This document shows positions 17,452-28,163 of a DNA stretch of 64,000 nucleotides, one piece after another. The notes under the pieces were generated by a model, which worked only from the letters and a program-made list of their open reading frames with translations, did not search any database and had not been told where the DNA came from. Positions within the stretch are counted from its first letter, which is position 1. Every line of letters begins with the position of its first letter. A program made the position numbers and the translations under genes. The DNA lies in contig NZ_CP157874.1 of the NCBI RefSeq assembly GCF_040214835.1, positions 934,001 to 998,000 of the forward strand, written 5' to 3'. The stretch comes from Pseudomonas asiatica (GTDB lineage Bacteria > Pseudomonadota > Gammaproteobacteria > Pseudomonadales > Pseudomonadaceae).

Positions 17452-18354
17452 CTACTCCACCGGGTCACTCACCGGCTTGGCAAAGATGGCCTTGAGTTCG
17501 CTGGTCATCGGGAATTCCAGATTCAAGCCTTTGGGCGGAATCGGTTGTTCGAACCAGCGCTGGTAGATCCCGTTGATTTCCCCGGAACTGTACAGCTCGC
17601 CCAGCGCCGCGTTCACCAGCGCGAGAAACTGTGGGTCATCCTTGCGCACCATGCAGCTGTAGATTTCCCGTGACTGCTCTTCCCCGACCACCACCCAATT
17701 GTGCGGGTCGCGGGCCTTGGCGCGTTCGCCGTAAAGCAGCGCATCGTCCATGTAGAACGCCGCCGCCCGACCGGACTGCAACATCTGGAAGGCCTCACCA
17801 TGGTCCTTGGCGCTGATCACGTACATGTCCATCTTGTTATCGACGTCGTAGCTTTTCAGATAGCGTTCGTTGGTGGTGCCGGCGGTGGTCACCACGTTCT
17901 TGCCGCGCAGGTCGGCGAAACTCTTGATCCCGCTGTCTTTGGCCGTCAGCAACTGGCCTTTGACATAGATGAACCCATAGGAAAACGCCACCTGTTTCTG
18001 GCGCTCTGCGGTGACGCCGGTCGAGCCGCACTCCAGGTCAACGGTACCGTTCTGCACCAGCGGAATGCGGGTTTGCGATGTCACCAGGTTGTATTTCACC
18101 TTGAGCTGGGGCAATGCCAGCTTCTGCTGTACCCGCTCGACGATCTTGTTCGCCAGGTCTACCGAGTAGCCCATGGGTTGCCCCGAATGGTCGCCCACAT
18201 AAGAGAACGGTACCGAAGCATCGCGATAGCCCAGGGTAATGCTGTTGGCTCTGGCAATCTTGCTCAGGGTAGGCCCAAGCGCTGCTTCGTCAGCATGGGC
18301 CTGGGTGCCTAGGAACAGGCCAAGGGTGCAGCCGATCAACGTGATTTTTCGCAT
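17452..18354 (-). CDS. Amino-acid ABC transporter periplasmic binding protein (GltI-like)
   Basis: 300 residues with a cleavable signal peptide ending at THAHA-type sequence (GTQAHADEA). The SBP family 3 pattern is visible: SITLGYRDASVPFSYVGD, GYSVDLANKIVERV, and DLECGSTGVTAERQKQVAFS, all typical of glutamate/aspartate-binding GltI proteins. No permease or ATPase gene is adjacent, so it must use components encoded elsewhere. It lies 27 bases after the D-amino-acid dehydrogenase gene and is probably in one operon with it. Confidence 0.87.
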   Translation of the reverse strand: MRKITLIGCTLGLFLGTQAHADEAALGPTLSKIARANSITLGYRDASVPFSYVGDHSGQPMGYSVDLANKIVERVQQKLALPQLKVKYNLVTSQTRIPLVQNGTVDLECGSTGVTAERQKQVAFSYGFIYVKGQLLTAKDSGIKSFADLRGKNVVTTAGTTNERYLKSYDVDNKMDMYVISAKDHGEAFQMLQSGRAAAFYMDDALLYGERAKARDPHNWVVVGEEQSREIYSCMVRKDDPQFLALVNAALGELYSSGEINGIYQRWFEQPIPPKGLNLEFPMTSELKAIFAKPVSDPVE

Positions 18355-18381
18355 TGTTATTTTCCGTTGTAGGTGAGGGGA

Positions 18382-19653
18382 TCAGAGACATGCTGCAGTA
18401 CGGTTATTTCCACCAGCCGCACGGGCGGTGAAACCCTGCAGGTCGATGGAGGGGCGGCGCTGGCCGATCAGTTCACTCAGCAGACGTGCGCTGGCGCAGG
18501 CCAGGGTAAATCCCAGCGCACCATGGCCAAGGTTCAGCCACAGGTTGCGATACGCCGTTGCGCCCAGCAGCGGCACGCCGCTAGGCGTGGCCGGACGCAT
18601 GCCGGCCCATTCGATGGCGTAGTCATAATTACCGGCGTTGGCGAAAGTCTCGCGGGCCTGGCGCTTGAGCAAGGCCAGGCGCTTGGGGTCCAGCGACGGA
18701 TCGAAACCGACAATGTCGACCATCGCCGCCACACGCAACTGTTCACCGATCCGGGCGTAGACGATCTTGCGGTCGTAGTCGGTGATGCTCAGGTCCGGCG
18801 CCCGTTGCTGGGCGCCAATCGGTACTGTCAGGCTATAACCCTTGAGCGGATACAGCGGCAGGTCGATGCCCGGCAGTGCCAGCAACGCACTGCGATGGCC
18901 GGCCGCAACCACCAGGTGCTCCACCGGCAGCACTTCGTCGTCCAGTTCAATCGCATTCACTACGCCATGCGCATGGCGAATTCCGGACACCGCCTGGCCC
19001 AGGCGGAACTTGCAGCGTCCCGACGCCTGCAAGCGCGCCGCCAGTTGCTGGCAAAAGCTGTGGCAATCACCGACTTCTTCATCCGGGGTATAGATGGCAC
19101 CGACAAAGGGCGCCTCCGCCAGCGCTGGGTCCAGACGGGCACAGTCGGCGTGCGACAGCACCTGTTGTTGCTGGGGCGCGGCAAGGTTATTGCGCGCATG
19201 CTCGAAGCTGCTGGCCTTGCGGAAGGTGACCAGCTTGCCGTTGCGTCGCCAGTTGAAACCACCCAGGCCGTCCTCCTCACGCCAGGCTTGCAAGGTCGAC
19301 TGGCTCAGCAGTGCGAGGCGCAGCAGATGGCCGGCGTTGGCGCGGTTGACCGAGGAGCGGCAAGCACCCAGGAATGCTGCCATCCAGCGCCACTGCGCAC
19401 GATCGAAGCGCGGGCGCAATCGCAGCGGCGATTCACCGCGCAGCATCCAGCCAAGGGCCTGCAATGGCACACCTGCGTCGGCCAGGGGCGCCACGTAGCG
19501 GTAGGACAGCTGGCCGCCGTTGGCGAAGCTGGTTTCACTGCCCAACGAATCGCGAGCCTCGATCAGCGTCACATCAAAGCCGTCGCGTACCAGTGCGTAA
19601 GCGGTTGACAGGCCAATGACGCCACCGCCGATGATGCATACATGCTGAGCCAT
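18382..19653 (-). CDS. FAD-dependent D-amino-acid dehydrogenase (DadA family)
   Basis: 423-residue DAO-family oxidoreductase. The N-terminal FAD-binding motif is CIIGGGVIGLSTAYAL and the family's second fingerprint appears as LWLNLGHGALGFTLACASA near the end. IEWAGMRPATPSGVPLLGAT is typical of DadA small subunits. It would oxidise D-amino acids to keto acids, passing electrons to the respiratory chain. It is first in a two-gene unit with a binding protein and faces a LysR regulator, which suggests catabolism of an imported amino acid. Not necessarily the main dadA of the genome, which normally neighbours dadX. Confidence 0.85.
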   Translation of the reverse strand: MAQHVCIIGGGVIGLSTAYALVRDGFDVTLIEARDSLGSETSFANGGQLSYRYVAPLADAGVPLQALGWMLRGESPLRLRPRFDRAQWRWMAAFLGACRSSVNRANAGHLLRLALLSQSTLQAWREEDGLGGFNWRRNGKLVTFRKASSFEHARNNLAAPQQQQVLSHADCARLDPALAEAPFVGAIYTPDEEVGDCHSFCQQLAARLQASGRCKFRLGQAVSGIRHAHGVVNAIELDDEVLPVEHLVVAAGHRSALLALPGIDLPLYPLKGYSLTVPIGAQQRAPDLSITDYDRKIVYARIGEQLRVAAMVDIVGFDPSLDPKRLALLKRQARETFANAGNYDYAIEWAGMRPATPSGVPLLGATAYRNLWLNLGHGALGFTLACASARLLSELIGQRRPSIDLQGFTARAAGGNNRTAACL

Positions 19654-19735
19654 GTCAGTCCTTGGTCGTGGTTGGAACGAGGCTGAGGTTAGGGCCAGGT
19701 GACACGTGGCGAAAAATGAATAAAGATCGCTGAGC

Positions 19736-19752
19736 CATAAACAAAGGTTATG
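19736..19752. promoter_or_regulatory. Candidate LysR operator
   Basis: CATAA-N7-TTATG inverted repeat in the 107-base divergent gap between the dehydrogenase and the LysR gene, ending 8 bases before the LysR start. The arrangement is typical for LysR autoregulation; the repeat is short. Confidence 0.3.
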
Positions 19753-19760
19753 GACTTGCC

Positions 19761-20666
19761 ATGCGCCTTCGCCATATCGAGATTTTCCAGGCCATCCGCC
19801 AGACCGGCTCGGTCAGCGGTGCCGCACAGTTGCTGCACGTTTCCCAACCTGCCGTGACCAAGGTGCTACAGCACGCCGAGCAGCAACTGGGCTTCCCGTT
19901 GTTCCTGCGGGTGCGCGGCAAGCTGCAGCCCACGCCCGAAGCGCTGGAGCTGGAGCGTGAGGTCGACAAGGTCACGGAGAGCCTGCAAGGGGTGCGACGC
20001 CTTGCGCAAAGCCTGCGTCGCGCGCCAGGCCACAGCCTGCGGATCGGTGCGACCCCGGCACTGGCCCTGTCGCTGCTGCCGCCGGCCATTCATGAATGGA
20101 CCCAGCGTTATCCGGATATCGCCTGCGAGTTGTCCAGCGCCCACAGTCGCGAACTGGTGCAGAACCTGTTGATGCGGGAGATCGATGTCGCCCTGACCTT
20201 GCAACAGCCAGATCACCCTGCGCTCAAGGCTCAGGCGCTGGCCAGCGGAGTTTTGGTGGCATTGGCACCGGCAGGTTATTGGCCGCTGGAAGATGAAGGC
20301 AAGCCGCTGCCGTTGGCGGCACTGGCCGGTGCGCCCATGATCGGGCTGTCCAGCGCCGACCCGCTGTCGGTGCGCCTCGAAAGCTACCTCAAGGCGGTGG
20401 AGCCGCCGCCACGGGTGAGCATCGCGGTGCAAACCTATTCACTGGCCAGGGCGATGGTCGAATCCGGTGCTGGGCTGGCGGTGATCGATCCCTTCACCGC
20501 ACTTGGCGCGGCGCCTGGGGCGACCGCGATCAGGCCGCTGACCCCGGCGCTGCCGATTACCTTGTATGCGGTGACCCGCACTGCCGAACCGTCACCGCAT
20601 ACATTGAGCGAGCTGCTGACGATTTTCAGCAGCCGTGCCCAGGGGCAGCTGGATCGCTGGCGTTGA
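19761..20666 (+). CDS. LysR-family transcriptional regulator
   Basis: 301 residues. The N-terminal winged HTH (residues 1-60: [20 protein letters not shown], then [17 protein letters not shown]) and the effector-binding domain are full length. Divergent from the D-amino-acid dehydrogenase/binding-protein pair, which it probably controls. The 3' end is closed by a shared bidirectional terminator. Confidence 0.9.
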   Translation: MRLRHIEIFQAIRQTGSVSGAAQLLHVSQPAVTKVLQHAEQQLGFPLFLRVRGKLQPTPEALELEREVDKVTESLQGVRRLAQSLRRAPGHSLRIGATPALALSLLPPAIHEWTQRYPDIACELSSAHSRELVQNLLMREIDVALTLQQPDHPALKAQALASGVLVALAPAGYWPLEDEGKPLPLAALAGAPMIGLSSADPLSVRLESYLKAVEPPPRVSIAVQTYSLARAMVESGAGLAVIDPFTALGAAPGATAIRPLTPALPITLYAVTRTAEPSPHTLSELLTIFSSRAQGQLDRWR

Positions 20667-20679
20667 CCGGACGGGCAAA

Positions 20680-20707
20680 AAAAAACCGACCATAAGGTCG
20701 GTTTTTT
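20680..20707. terminator. Bidirectional terminator between the LysR gene and tRNA-Leu
   Basis: AAAAAACCGACC, loop ATAA, GGTCGGTTTTTT. A-runs and T-runs on both sides let it end the LysR gene on the plus strand and the tRNA on the minus strand. Confidence 0.9.
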
Positions 20708-20715
20708 CCGGATCT

Positions 20716-20800
20716 TGGTGCCCCGAGGGAGACTCGAACTCCCACTCCTTTCGAAAACGGATTTTGAATCCGCCGCGTCTACCAATTCCGCCATCAGGGC
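20716..20800 (-). tRNA. tRNA-Leu (anticodon CAA)
   Basis: 85 bases, minus strand, with the 3' CCA encoded (20716-20718). The 7-bp acceptor stem GCCCTGA pairs with the 3' side of TCGGGGC (with one G-U or mismatch), the D-loop is AATTGGTAGACGC, the anticodon loop TTCAAAA gives anticodon CAA (reads UUG), a long class II variable arm follows, then GTTCGAGTC in the T arm. The length and variable arm are typical of tRNA-Leu. Confidence 0.95.
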
Positions 20801-20907
20801 ATGTGGCGCGCAGTATAGAGAGCCACCGCTGGTCGGTCAATCGGCTTTCATGGTCAATTTTCACACATTGGGCTAAACTTCCCGGCCCTGCCGAACCGAA
20901 CATCATC

Positions 20908-23087
<2,180 letters not shown>

Positions 23088-23129
23088 CTGTCCGCATCCA
23101 TTATTAGAAAATTACATTAGGAGTGCCCA

Positions 23130-23465
23130 ATGAGCTTCTTGATCCCCGCCGCATACGCGGACGCCGCAGCACCCGCCGCCGGCCCAGCCGGTACCGGCTT
23201 CGAGTGGATTTTCCTGGTCGGTTTCCTGGTCATCTTCTACCTGATGATCTGGCGCCCGCAGGCCAAGCGTGCAAAAGAGCAGAAGAACCTGCTGAGCAAC
23301 TTGCAGAAGGGTGACGAAGTTGTCACCAACGGCGGCATCGCCGGCAAGATCGTCAAGGTTTCCGATGATTTCGTGGTACTGGAAGTTTCCGACAACGTCG
23401 AGCTGAAGTTCCAGAAGGGTGCCATCGCGGCCACCCTGCCAAAAGGTACGCTCAAGGCTATCTGA
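23130..23465 (+). CDS. yajC: Preprotein translocase accessory subunit YajC
   Basis: 111 residues with one membrane span (EWIFLVGFLVIFYLMIWRPQ) followed by the diagnostic RPQAKRAKEQKNLL and a basic/acidic cytoplasmic domain (KGDEVVTNGGIAGKI). It associates with SecDF and SecYEG. AGGAGTG precedes the ATG. Located between tgt and secD as in most gammaproteobacteria. Confidence 0.96.
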   Translation: MSFLIPAAYADAAAPAAGPAGTGFEWIFLVGFLVIFYLMIWRPQAKRAKEQKNLLSNLQKGDEVVTNGGIAGKIVKVSDDFVVLEVSDNVELKFQKGAIAATLPKGTLKAI

Positions 23466-23488
23466 GTTACCGGTTTTTCTTTCCAGTC

Positions 23489-23507
23489 GGGGCGCGCAAC
23501 GCGCCCC
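23489..23507 (+). terminator. GC hairpin between yajC and secD
   Basis: GGGGCGCG-CAA-CGCGCCCC, 8-bp perfect stem with a 3-base loop, without a following T-run. More likely a processing or attenuating hairpin than a full terminator, because secD begins 21 bases on. Confidence 0.35.
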
Positions 23508-23528
23508 GCGTCTTGAACGGGCGGCGTG

Positions 23529-25391
23529 ATGCTGAACAAATATCCTCTGTGGAAATATGCACTGATCGTGCTGGTACTGGTGGTCGGTTTCATTTATTCC
23601 GCTCCCAACCTCTACCCGGATGATCCGGCGGTACAGATCAGTGGTGCCAGCTCGGCGCTGCAGGTGAACCAGGCCGACCTCGACCGCGTCAGCAAGGCGC
23701 TGGGCGATGCCAAGATCGCCGTCAAGGGCGCTAGCCTGGGTGAGAAAGGCAGCGGGCTGATCCGCCTGACCAATCAGGAAGACCAGCTGCCAGCCAAGGA
23801 TGTAGTGCGCAAGGCACTGGGCGATGATTACGTCGTGGCCCTGAACCTGGCCCAGACTACCCCGCAATGGCTGCGCAACCTGGGCGCAAGCCCGATGAAG
23901 CTGGGCCTGGACCTGTCCGGTGGTGTGCACTTCCTGCTGGAAGTGGACATGGACAAGGCCATGAACGCCCGCATGAAAGTCTACGAAGGCGAGGTCAAGA
24001 CCTTGCTGCGCAAAGAGCGCGTCCGCTACCGCAGCCTGCCTCAGCAGGATGGCGGCATCATGCTGGGCTTCGCTGACGATGCTACCCGCGAACAGGCTCG
24101 TGCCCTGATCCGGAAGAATTTCAATGACTTCGACCTGACCACCACCGAGCGCAACGAGCTCGCCGTGCTGCGTCTGGCGCTGACCCAGGCGAAAGTCGCC
24201 GAGATCCGCGAATACTCGATCAAGCAGAACCTCACCACCGTCCGCAACCGGGTCAACGAGCTGGGTGTGGCCGAGCCGCTGGTACAGCGCCAGGGCGCCA
24301 ACCGCATCGTGGTCGAGCTGCCAGGCGTGCAGGACACTGCCGAAGCCAAGCGTATCCTGGGTAAAACCGCCAACCTGGAGTTCCGCTTCGGTGCCGAGCC
24401 GGGCGCTTCCAAGGCCACTACCGAGGTGTTCGAGTTCCGTGAGGGCGGCCGTTCCGCCGCGGTCGAGCGCGGCCTGATCATCACCGGTGACCAGGTAACC
24501 GACGCTCAGGCCAGCTTCGACGAACAAGGTCGCCCGCAGGTGAACATCCGCCTGGATGGCCACGGTGGCGAGCTGATGACCCGCGCTACCCGCAGCAACG
24601 TCGGCCGCAGCATGGCGGTGATCTTCATCGAGCAGAAGCCGGTCACCCGCTACGTCAAGCAGACCGTCGACGGCGTCGAGAAGGACGTTGCCGTACAGAG
24701 CTTCCAGGAAGAGAAGAAGATCATCAGCCTGGCGACCATCCAGTCGCCGCTGGGCAGCCAGTTCCGCATCACCGGCCTGAACGGCCAGGGCGAATCGTCC
24801 GAACTGGCCCTGCTGCTGCGTGCCGGTGGCCTGGCTGCGCCGATGTACTTCGCTGAAGAACGTACCATCGGCCCAAGCCTGGGTGCCGACAACATCACCA
24901 AGGGTATCGATGCATCGCTGTGGGGCATGCTGTTCGTCTCGCTGTTCATCATCGCCATCTACCGCGCCTTCGGTGTGATCGCCACCATCGCCCTGGCGGG
25001 CAACATGGTCCTGCTGCTGGCGCTGATGTCGCTGCTGGGCGCGACCCTGACCCTGCCGGGTATTGCCGGTATCGTGTTGACCATGGGTATGGCGGTGGAC
25101 GCCAACGTGCTGATCTTCTCGCGTATCCGCGAAGAGCTGAACGCCGGCATGTCGGTGCAGCGCGCCATTCATGAAGGCTTCAACCGCGCCTACACCGCGA
25201 TCATCGACGCCAACCTGACCAGCCTGCTGGTCGGCGGCATCCTGTTCGCCATGGGTACCGGCCCGGTCAAGGGCTTTGCGGTCACCATGTCCCTCGGGAT
25301 TTTCACCTCGATGTTCACCGCCGTCATGGTGACCCGTGCAATGGTCAACCTGACCTGCGGCGGGCGTGACATCAAGAAGCTGTGGGTTTGA
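23529..25391 (+). CDS. secD: Protein translocase subunit SecD
   Basis: 620 residues from ATG 23529; a GTG one codon earlier is possible. N-terminal membrane span, large periplasmic P1 domain, then five spans in the C-terminal third. The LDLSGGVHFLLEVD motif (D2), the GMAVDANVLIFSRIREEL motif (D5) and MFTAVMVTRAMVN are typical. It uses the proton gradient to complete export of unfolded proteins. The next gene, secF, starts 11 bases later. Confidence 0.97.
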   Translation: MLNKYPLWKYALIVLVLVVGFIYSAPNLYPDDPAVQISGASSALQVNQADLDRVSKALGDAKIAVKGASLGEKGSGLIRLTNQEDQLPAKDVVRKALGDDYVVALNLAQTTPQWLRNLGASPMKLGLDLSGGVHFLLEVDMDKAMNARMKVYEGEVKTLLRKERVRYRSLPQQDGGIMLGFADDATREQARALIRKNFNDFDLTTTERNELAVLRLALTQAKVAEIREYSIKQNLTTVRNRVNELGVAEPLVQRQGANRIVVELPGVQDTAEAKRILGKTANLEFRFGAEPGASKATTEVFEFREGGRSAAVERGLIITGDQVTDAQASFDEQGRPQVNIRLDGHGGELMTRATRSNVGRSMAVIFIEQKPVTRYVKQTVDGVEKDVAVQSFQEEKKIISLATIQSPLGSQFRITGLNGQGESSELALLLRAGGLAAPMYFAEERTIGPSLGADNITKGIDASLWGMLFVSLFIIAIYRAFGVIATIALAGNMVLLLALMSLLGATLTLPGIAGIVLTMGMAVDANVLIFSRIREELNAGMSVQRAIHEGFNRAYTAIIDANLTSLLVGGILFAMGTGPVKGFAVTMSLGIFTSMFTAVMVTRAMVNLTCGGRDIKKLWV

Positions 25392-25401
25392 GGGAGCTGC
25401 G

Positions 25402-26310
25402 ATGAAAACCATCAACTTCATGGGCGTGCGCAATGTCGCGTTCGCCATTACCGTGCTCCTCACCGTGCTGGCGCTGTTCAGCTGGTGGCAGAAGGGCCTG
25501 AACTTCGGCCTGGACTTCACCGGCGGTACGCTGATCGAGCTGACCTACGAGCGCCCGGCCGACCTCAAGGCGGTGCGTGCCGAGCTGGTCAATTCCGGCT
25601 TTCACGAGGCGGTGGTGCAGAGCTTCGGCGCCACCACCGACCTGCTGGTGCGCATGCCGGGTGATGACCCACAGCTGGGCAACAAGGTTGCTGAAGCCCT
25701 GCAGAAGGCCGGTGGCGACAACCCGGCCAAGGTCAAGCGTGTCGAGTTCGTAGGCCCGCAGGTGGGTGAGGAGCTGCGCGACCAGGGTGGCATGGGCATG
25801 CTCCTGGCCCTGGGCGGCATCCTTATCTACCTGGCCTTCCGCTTCCAGTGGAAGTTCGCCGTGGGCGCGATCGTCTCGCTGATCCACGACGTGGTGGTGA
25901 CCCTGGGTATCCTGTCGTTCTTCCAGATCACCTTCGACCTGACGGTGCTGGCGGCGGTACTGGCGATCATCGGCTACTCGCTGAACGACACCATCGTCGT
26001 GTTCGACCGGGTGCGCGAGAACTTCCGCGTCATGCGCAAGGCCTCTCTCATCGAGAACATCAACGTTTCCACCACCCAGACCCTGCTGCGGACCATCGCC
26101 ACCTCGGTTTCGACCTTGCTGGCCATTGCCGCGCTGCTGTTCTTCGGTGGCGACAACCTGTTCGGCTTCTCGCTGGCCCTGTTCATCGGCGTCATGGCCG
26201 GTACCTATTCGTCGATCTATATCGCCAACGTGGTACTGATCTGGCTGAACCTGAGCAGTGAAGACCTGATCCCGCCGGCCAAGACCGATGGTGTGGACGA
26301 CCGTCCGTAA
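25402..26310 (+). CDS. secF: Protein translocase subunit SecF
   Basis: 302 residues from ATG 25402 (AGGGAG upstream). One N-terminal span, the GLNFGLDFTGGTLIEL motif, then five spans with GYSLNDTIVVFDRVRENFR and SSIYIANVVLIWL. It forms the SecDF complex with the preceding gene. A strong terminator follows 27 bases after the stop. Confidence 0.97.
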   Translation: MKTINFMGVRNVAFAITVLLTVLALFSWWQKGLNFGLDFTGGTLIELTYERPADLKAVRAELVNSGFHEAVVQSFGATTDLLVRMPGDDPQLGNKVAEALQKAGGDNPAKVKRVEFVGPQVGEELRDQGGMGMLLALGGILIYLAFRFQWKFAVGAIVSLIHDVVVTLGILSFFQITFDLTVLAAVLAIIGYSLNDTIVVFDRVRENFRVMRKASLIENINVSTTQTLLRTIATSVSTLLAIAALLFFGGDNLFGFSLALFIGVMAGTYSSIYIANVVLIWLNLSSEDLIPPAKTDGVDDRP

Positions 26311-26336
26311 GGCGTTTTCCACGCCGTTTGGCGGCC

Positions 26337-26373
26337 AAAAAGGCGCGAGTGTTGAACTCGCGCCTTTTTTTTT
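26337..26373 (+). terminator. Rho-independent terminator after secF
   Basis: GGCGCGAGT-GTTGA-ACTCGCGCC followed by nine T; a 5' A-run makes the stem longer. Ends the queA-tgt-yajC-secDF run. Confidence 0.93.
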
Positions 26374-26429
26374 ACTCCAAGGCTGGGAGAAGGCGGGTCG
26401 GACCCGCGGGTTATGATCAGGAGGTTCAT

Positions 26430-26972
26430 GTGAACAAATCAATGCTTGTGGGTGCGGTACTGGGTGCTGTCGGTGTGACTGCCGGAGGTGCTGTCGCGAC
26501 CTACAGCTTGGTCAACAAGGGGCCTGAGTATGCGCAGGTCACCGACGTGCAACCGATCAAACAACAGGTAAAAACCCCCCGTGAGGTCTGCAAGGACGTC
26601 GCCGTGACGCGTCAGGCGCCGGTCAAGGACCAGCACCAGATCGCCGGTACCGTGGTAGGCGCCATTGCCGGTGGCCTGCTGGGTAACCAGATTGGTGGTG
26701 GTAGCGGCAAGAAGATCGCCACCGTGGCCGGTGCGGTCGGTGGTGGTTATGCTGGTAACAAGGTGCAGGAAGGCATGCAGGAGCGTGACACCTACACCAC
26801 CACGCAAACCCGCTGCAATACGGTCAACGACATCAGTGAGAAAGTGGTGGGCTACAACGTGAAGTACACCATTGGCGACAAGGTGGGGCAGGTGAAGATG
26901 GATCACGAGCCCGGGTCGACCATTCCGCTGGACAAGAATGGCAAGCTGATCCTGAGCGAAGCCGGGCAGTAA
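26430..26972 (+). CDS. Glycine-zipper 2TM-domain surface protein
   Basis: 180 residues from GTG 26430 with GGAGG seven bases upstream. The N-terminus is a hydrophobic signal or anchor (SMLVGAVLGAVGVTAGGAVA). The centre is the 17-kDa-antigen/glycine-zipper signature AGTVVGAIAGGLLGNQIGGG, then GAVGGGYAGNKVQEGM. Such proteins are envelope components of unknown detailed function. Cysteines at C56 and C128-like positions may form a disulfide. It is a single gene between a terminator and a REP pair. Confidence 0.8.
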   Translation: MNKSMLVGAVLGAVGVTAGGAVATYSLVNKGPEYAQVTDVQPIKQQVKTPREVCKDVAVTRQAPVKDQHQIAGTVVGAIAGGLLGNQIGGGSGKKIATVAGAVGGGYAGNKVQEGMQERDTYTTTQTRCNTVNDISEKVVGYNVKYTIGDKVGQVKMDHEPGSTIPLDKNGKLILSEAGQ

Positions 26973-26992
26973 GGCCCGGCGCGGTCTGCTCT

Positions 26993-27112
26993 TTGTAGGA
27001 GCGGCCTTGTGTCGCGAAAGGGGTGCGAAGCAGCCCCCGACAATCTCTGATAGGTCACGGATCCTGGGGGCGCTTCGCACCCCTTTCGCGACACAAGGCC
27101 GCTCCTACAGGG
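26993..27112. repeat. Inverted REP pair, GGCCTTGTGTCGCGA class
   Basis: TGTAGGAGCGGCCTTGTGTC at the left and its inverse at the right, with GGGGTGCGAAGCAGCCCC and GGGGCGCTTCGCACCCC arms. The pair points inward in the opposite sense to most REP pairs of this class here. Confidence 0.85.
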
Positions 27113-27146
27113 ATCGCGAAAGCCCTGGGATATGGTTACAGGCACA

Positions 27147-27174
27147 AAAAAAGCACCCCGAGGGGTGCTTTTTT
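27147..27174 (-). terminator. Rho-independent terminator for suhB
   Basis: AAAAAAGCACCCC-GA-GGGGTGCTTTTTT, symmetrical, so usable by both strands; on the minus strand it follows the suhB stop by about 20 bases. Confidence 0.9.
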
Positions 27175-27193
27175 GTTTGCCGGCAATCCGCGC

Positions 27194-28012
27194 TTAGCGC
27201 TTCATGTTCTCTGGCAGGTGCGGCTGGATAGCAGTCAGCACGGCCTTGAAGCACTTGATGTTGCCCGCAACGATATGGCCCTTGTCGAGGAAGTCGTGGC
27301 CACCGTTGAAGTCGCTCACCAGGCCGCCCGCTTCCTGGATCAGCAGCACGCCGGCCGCCATGTCCCATTCGGACAGGCCCGACTCCCAGAAGGCGTCGAA
27401 ACGGCCGGCGGCCACGTAGGCCAGGTCCAGGCTGGCGGAGCCGGCGCGGCGGATGCCGGCGGTCTGGCCAGTCAGGGCGCGGAACATGCCCAGGTAGTTG
27501 TCCAGGTCAGCCATCTGGCTGTCACGGAACGGGAAGCCGGTACCCAGCAGGGCGCCTTCCAGGCTGGTGCGCGAGCTGACACGCAGGCGACGACCGTTGA
27601 GCTGGGCGCCACGGCCACGGCTGGCGGTGAATTCTTCCTGGCGAACCGGGTCGACGATCACGGCGTGCTCAAGGCGGCCACGGTATTTGCAGGCGATGCT
27701 GACCGCGAAGTGCGGGATGCCACGCAGGAAGTTGGTGGTGCCATCCAGCGGGTCGATGATCCACAGGTAATCCTTGCCTTCTTCGCCGCTACCCGCGTGC
27801 AGGCCGGTTTCCTCGCCCTGGATGGAGTGGTTCGGGTAGGCCTTGCGCAGGGCGTTGACGATGCTCTGCTCGGCGGCGCGATCGACTTCGGAGACGTAGT
27901 CCTTGGCCTCTTTCTCATCGACCTTGATGCTATCCAGGCGTTCGATGGAGCGGAAAATCAGTTCACTGGCGCTGCGAGCGGCGCGCAGGGCGATATTCAG
28001 CATAGGCTGCAT
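27194..28012 (-). CDS. suhB: Inositol-1-monophosphatase family protein
   Basis: 272 residues with the metal-binding motifs GEETG (IQGEETGLH), WIIDPLDGTTNF and WDMAAGVLLIQEAGG. It hydrolyses inositol phosphate in vitro; in E. coli SuhB also joins ribosomal-RNA antitermination complexes. Divergent from trmJ, as in other pseudomonads. Length and motifs are normal. Confidence 0.95.
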   Translation of the reverse strand: MQPMLNIALRAARSASELIFRSIERLDSIKVDEKEAKDYVSEVDRAAEQSIVNALRKAYPNHSIQGEETGLHAGSGEEGKDYLWIIDPLDGTTNFLRGIPHFAVSIACKYRGRLEHAVIVDPVRQEEFTASRGRGAQLNGRRLRVSSRTSLEGALLGTGFPFRDSQMADLDNYLGMFRALTGQTAGIRRAGSASLDLAYVAAGRFDAFWESGLSEWDMAAGVLLIQEAGGLVSDFNGGHDFLDKGHIVAGNIKCFKAVLTAIQPHLPENMKR

Positions 28013-28163
28013 GGGCGGGTCACCTGGAGATGTTAAAGAAGAAAGCCGATCATTCTAGCAGAAAACTTTGGCGGCAGAAGTGTCACATTTGCTTTCATGG
28101 CGTTACGTCTGTCGGTTCTGTAAGATCGAAGGCCCTGATTCCTGCATCTGTGAGCACAACACC

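Noticed and set aside
20635..20907. Earlier in-frame start for queA
   Set aside because: It runs through the terminator and the tRNA-Leu gene; QueA normally begins with [11 protein letters not shown].
28068..28163. ATG start for trmJ at 28068
   Set aside because: It would add 32 residues with many cysteines that the family lacks; the known N-terminus begins at the TTG 28164.
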